DNA from: Macropodus opercularis
Taxonomy: Eukaryota > Chordata > Actinopteri > Anabantiformes > Osphronemidae
Length of the DNA stretch: 64,000 bases
Direction of reading: 5' to 3'
Assembly (NCBI GenBank): GCA_030770545.1
Contig: CM061094.1
Span: 3,023,001-3,087,000 of the forward strand
Part shown: positions 63,141-64,000 of the stretch, piece after piece
Layout: each line of letters begins with the position of its first letter
Position numbering within the stretch: the first letter of the stretch is position 1
Made by a program: the position numbers and the translations under genes
Notes under the pieces: model-generated
Seen by the model: only the letters and a program-made list of their open reading frames with translations
Databases searched by the model: none
What the model was told of the DNA's origin: nothing

Positions 63141-64000
63141 GAGTTTCTTGTAAACACTTAGGATCACATCACTCATCCCAAGAAAAAAGATTATTACTAG
63201 TACAATATGATTATATATATATATATATTTTAACTTTTGGCGCTCTGTAAGGGCAGGAGAGTATCAGTCCGTTCATCTAATGACTTCTAGTTTCCAAAAT
63301 GTCTGATTGTTCCTTTAACAGTAGTGGTCTGATACAGCCAGATTCATATCCATATGAGGCCATAACAGGTGAGTAGTTCCTGTCAAAGTTTGAGTTACAG
63401 TACAATAATATAACACGTGACCTACAAATGCTGAAATGTATATCTCTTACATAAATCTGCACACTACGTACTATATAAAAATCCAAAAACACCTAAATCT
63501 GTTGAAACATCTGCATCCTCCCACCCTTTCACAGTGGACTAACTACTTCACTCTCACGCATCATTGATCTAAACTTGCCCTCCATCTTCATCTTGTCCTT
63601 GTCACCTGCTCATAATGAGCCAGAGTCAGTCGGCCAAGCACCACAATAAAGTAGCGAACAGGGAGTCAAAGCAAAGCAGACGACCCTGCTGGCAACGAAA
63701 CATCTGGCAGGAAAACTGAGAAGTACTGAGAGTCCTGAAACAGATATCAGACAGACGAAGGACTGCCTGTGTGCCTTGGGTTCACCAGCTGGTCAAATGA
63801 AAGTGTTTCACAAAAACAACTGAAAAAGCAATAGCCTTGGATTGACCTCACATTCAAGTGAGGTTACATAATTCCGTAAATTTTATTTCAGAAACCAGTA
63901 AAACGTTGCCCTTTCCTTTATGCGGCTTCAGTTATTAATCTTAACTGCCACATTAAAGCATCTAACCTACTATCATCTGATGCAGTGGCAGTCTAATATG

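Larger units (their letters stand above)
56301..64000. other. 5' flank of wt1 without recognised genes
   Basis: I found no exon with a recognisable motif in these 7.7 kb. It contains an A22 run at 57256-57277, GT-rich tandem repeats at 58253-58336, a (CA)n run at 60086-60115 and a (GAAA)n run at 63121-63140. Distal regulatory elements of wt1 may lie here but cannot be identified from one sequence. Confidence 0.5.

Noticed and set aside
56301..64000. wt1 antisense transcript or enhancer, as known upstream of mammalian WT1
   Set aside because: No sequence feature here lets me place such a transcript or element without comparative or expression data.
1..64000. CRISPR arrays, operons, rRNA or tRNA genes
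   Set aside because: The window is vertebrate genomic DNA. I saw no spaced direct-repeat arrays, and I did not recognise any tRNA or rRNA sequence.

Overview
This window comes from a ray-finned fish, probably a percomorph. The genes have vertebrate intron-exon structure with canonical GT-AG introns, many of them only 70-300 bp long. Typical teleost dispersed repeats, a Tc1-like relic and many CA/GT microsatellites are present. Nothing prokaryotic is seen. All exon limits below were read by hand from splice signals and reading-frame phase, and gene names rest on protein motifs I recognise, not on a database search.

Layout from left to right: (1) 569-4908, plus strand: the 3' twelve coding exons of an anoctamin-10-like (TMEM16K) gene whose 5' end lies outside the window. 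(2) 9390-17209, minus strand: an SNRK-like protein kinase in four coding exons, with a CpG-rich promoter near 18.1-18.75 kb. The two genes converge tail to tail, as ANO10 and SNRK do in mammals. (3) 20123-26580 and 27294-33820, both minus strand: two complete tandem genes for small HERC-type E3 ubiquitin ligases (RCC1-like N-terminus plus HECT C-terminus), each with 23 coding exons and predicted to encode 990 and 969 residues. Both carry interferon-stimulated response element (ISRE) matches just upstream of the start codon, so they look like interferon-inducible HERC5/6-type genes. (4) 34.0-40.3 kb: intergenic, with a decayed Tc1-like transposase and a perfect 30-bp-arm hairpin. (5) 40372-55726, minus strand: a complete wt1 gene with nine coding exons, predicted to encode 444 residues, with four C2H2 fingers and the two alternative donors that make the +KTS and -KTS isoforms. 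(6) 55.7-64 kb: the wt1 5' flank, with no further gene recognised.

The genes are not an operon and do not form one pathway. The most coherent functional unit is the HERC pair. Its copies share architecture, promoter elements and a nearly identical exon 4, while the linker and early HECT-side exons have diverged strongly. That pattern fits an antiviral-type ubiquitin ligase family under diversifying duplication with local gene conversion. The SNRK-like protein is also unusual because the conserved UBA-like segment that normally follows the kinase domain is not visible.
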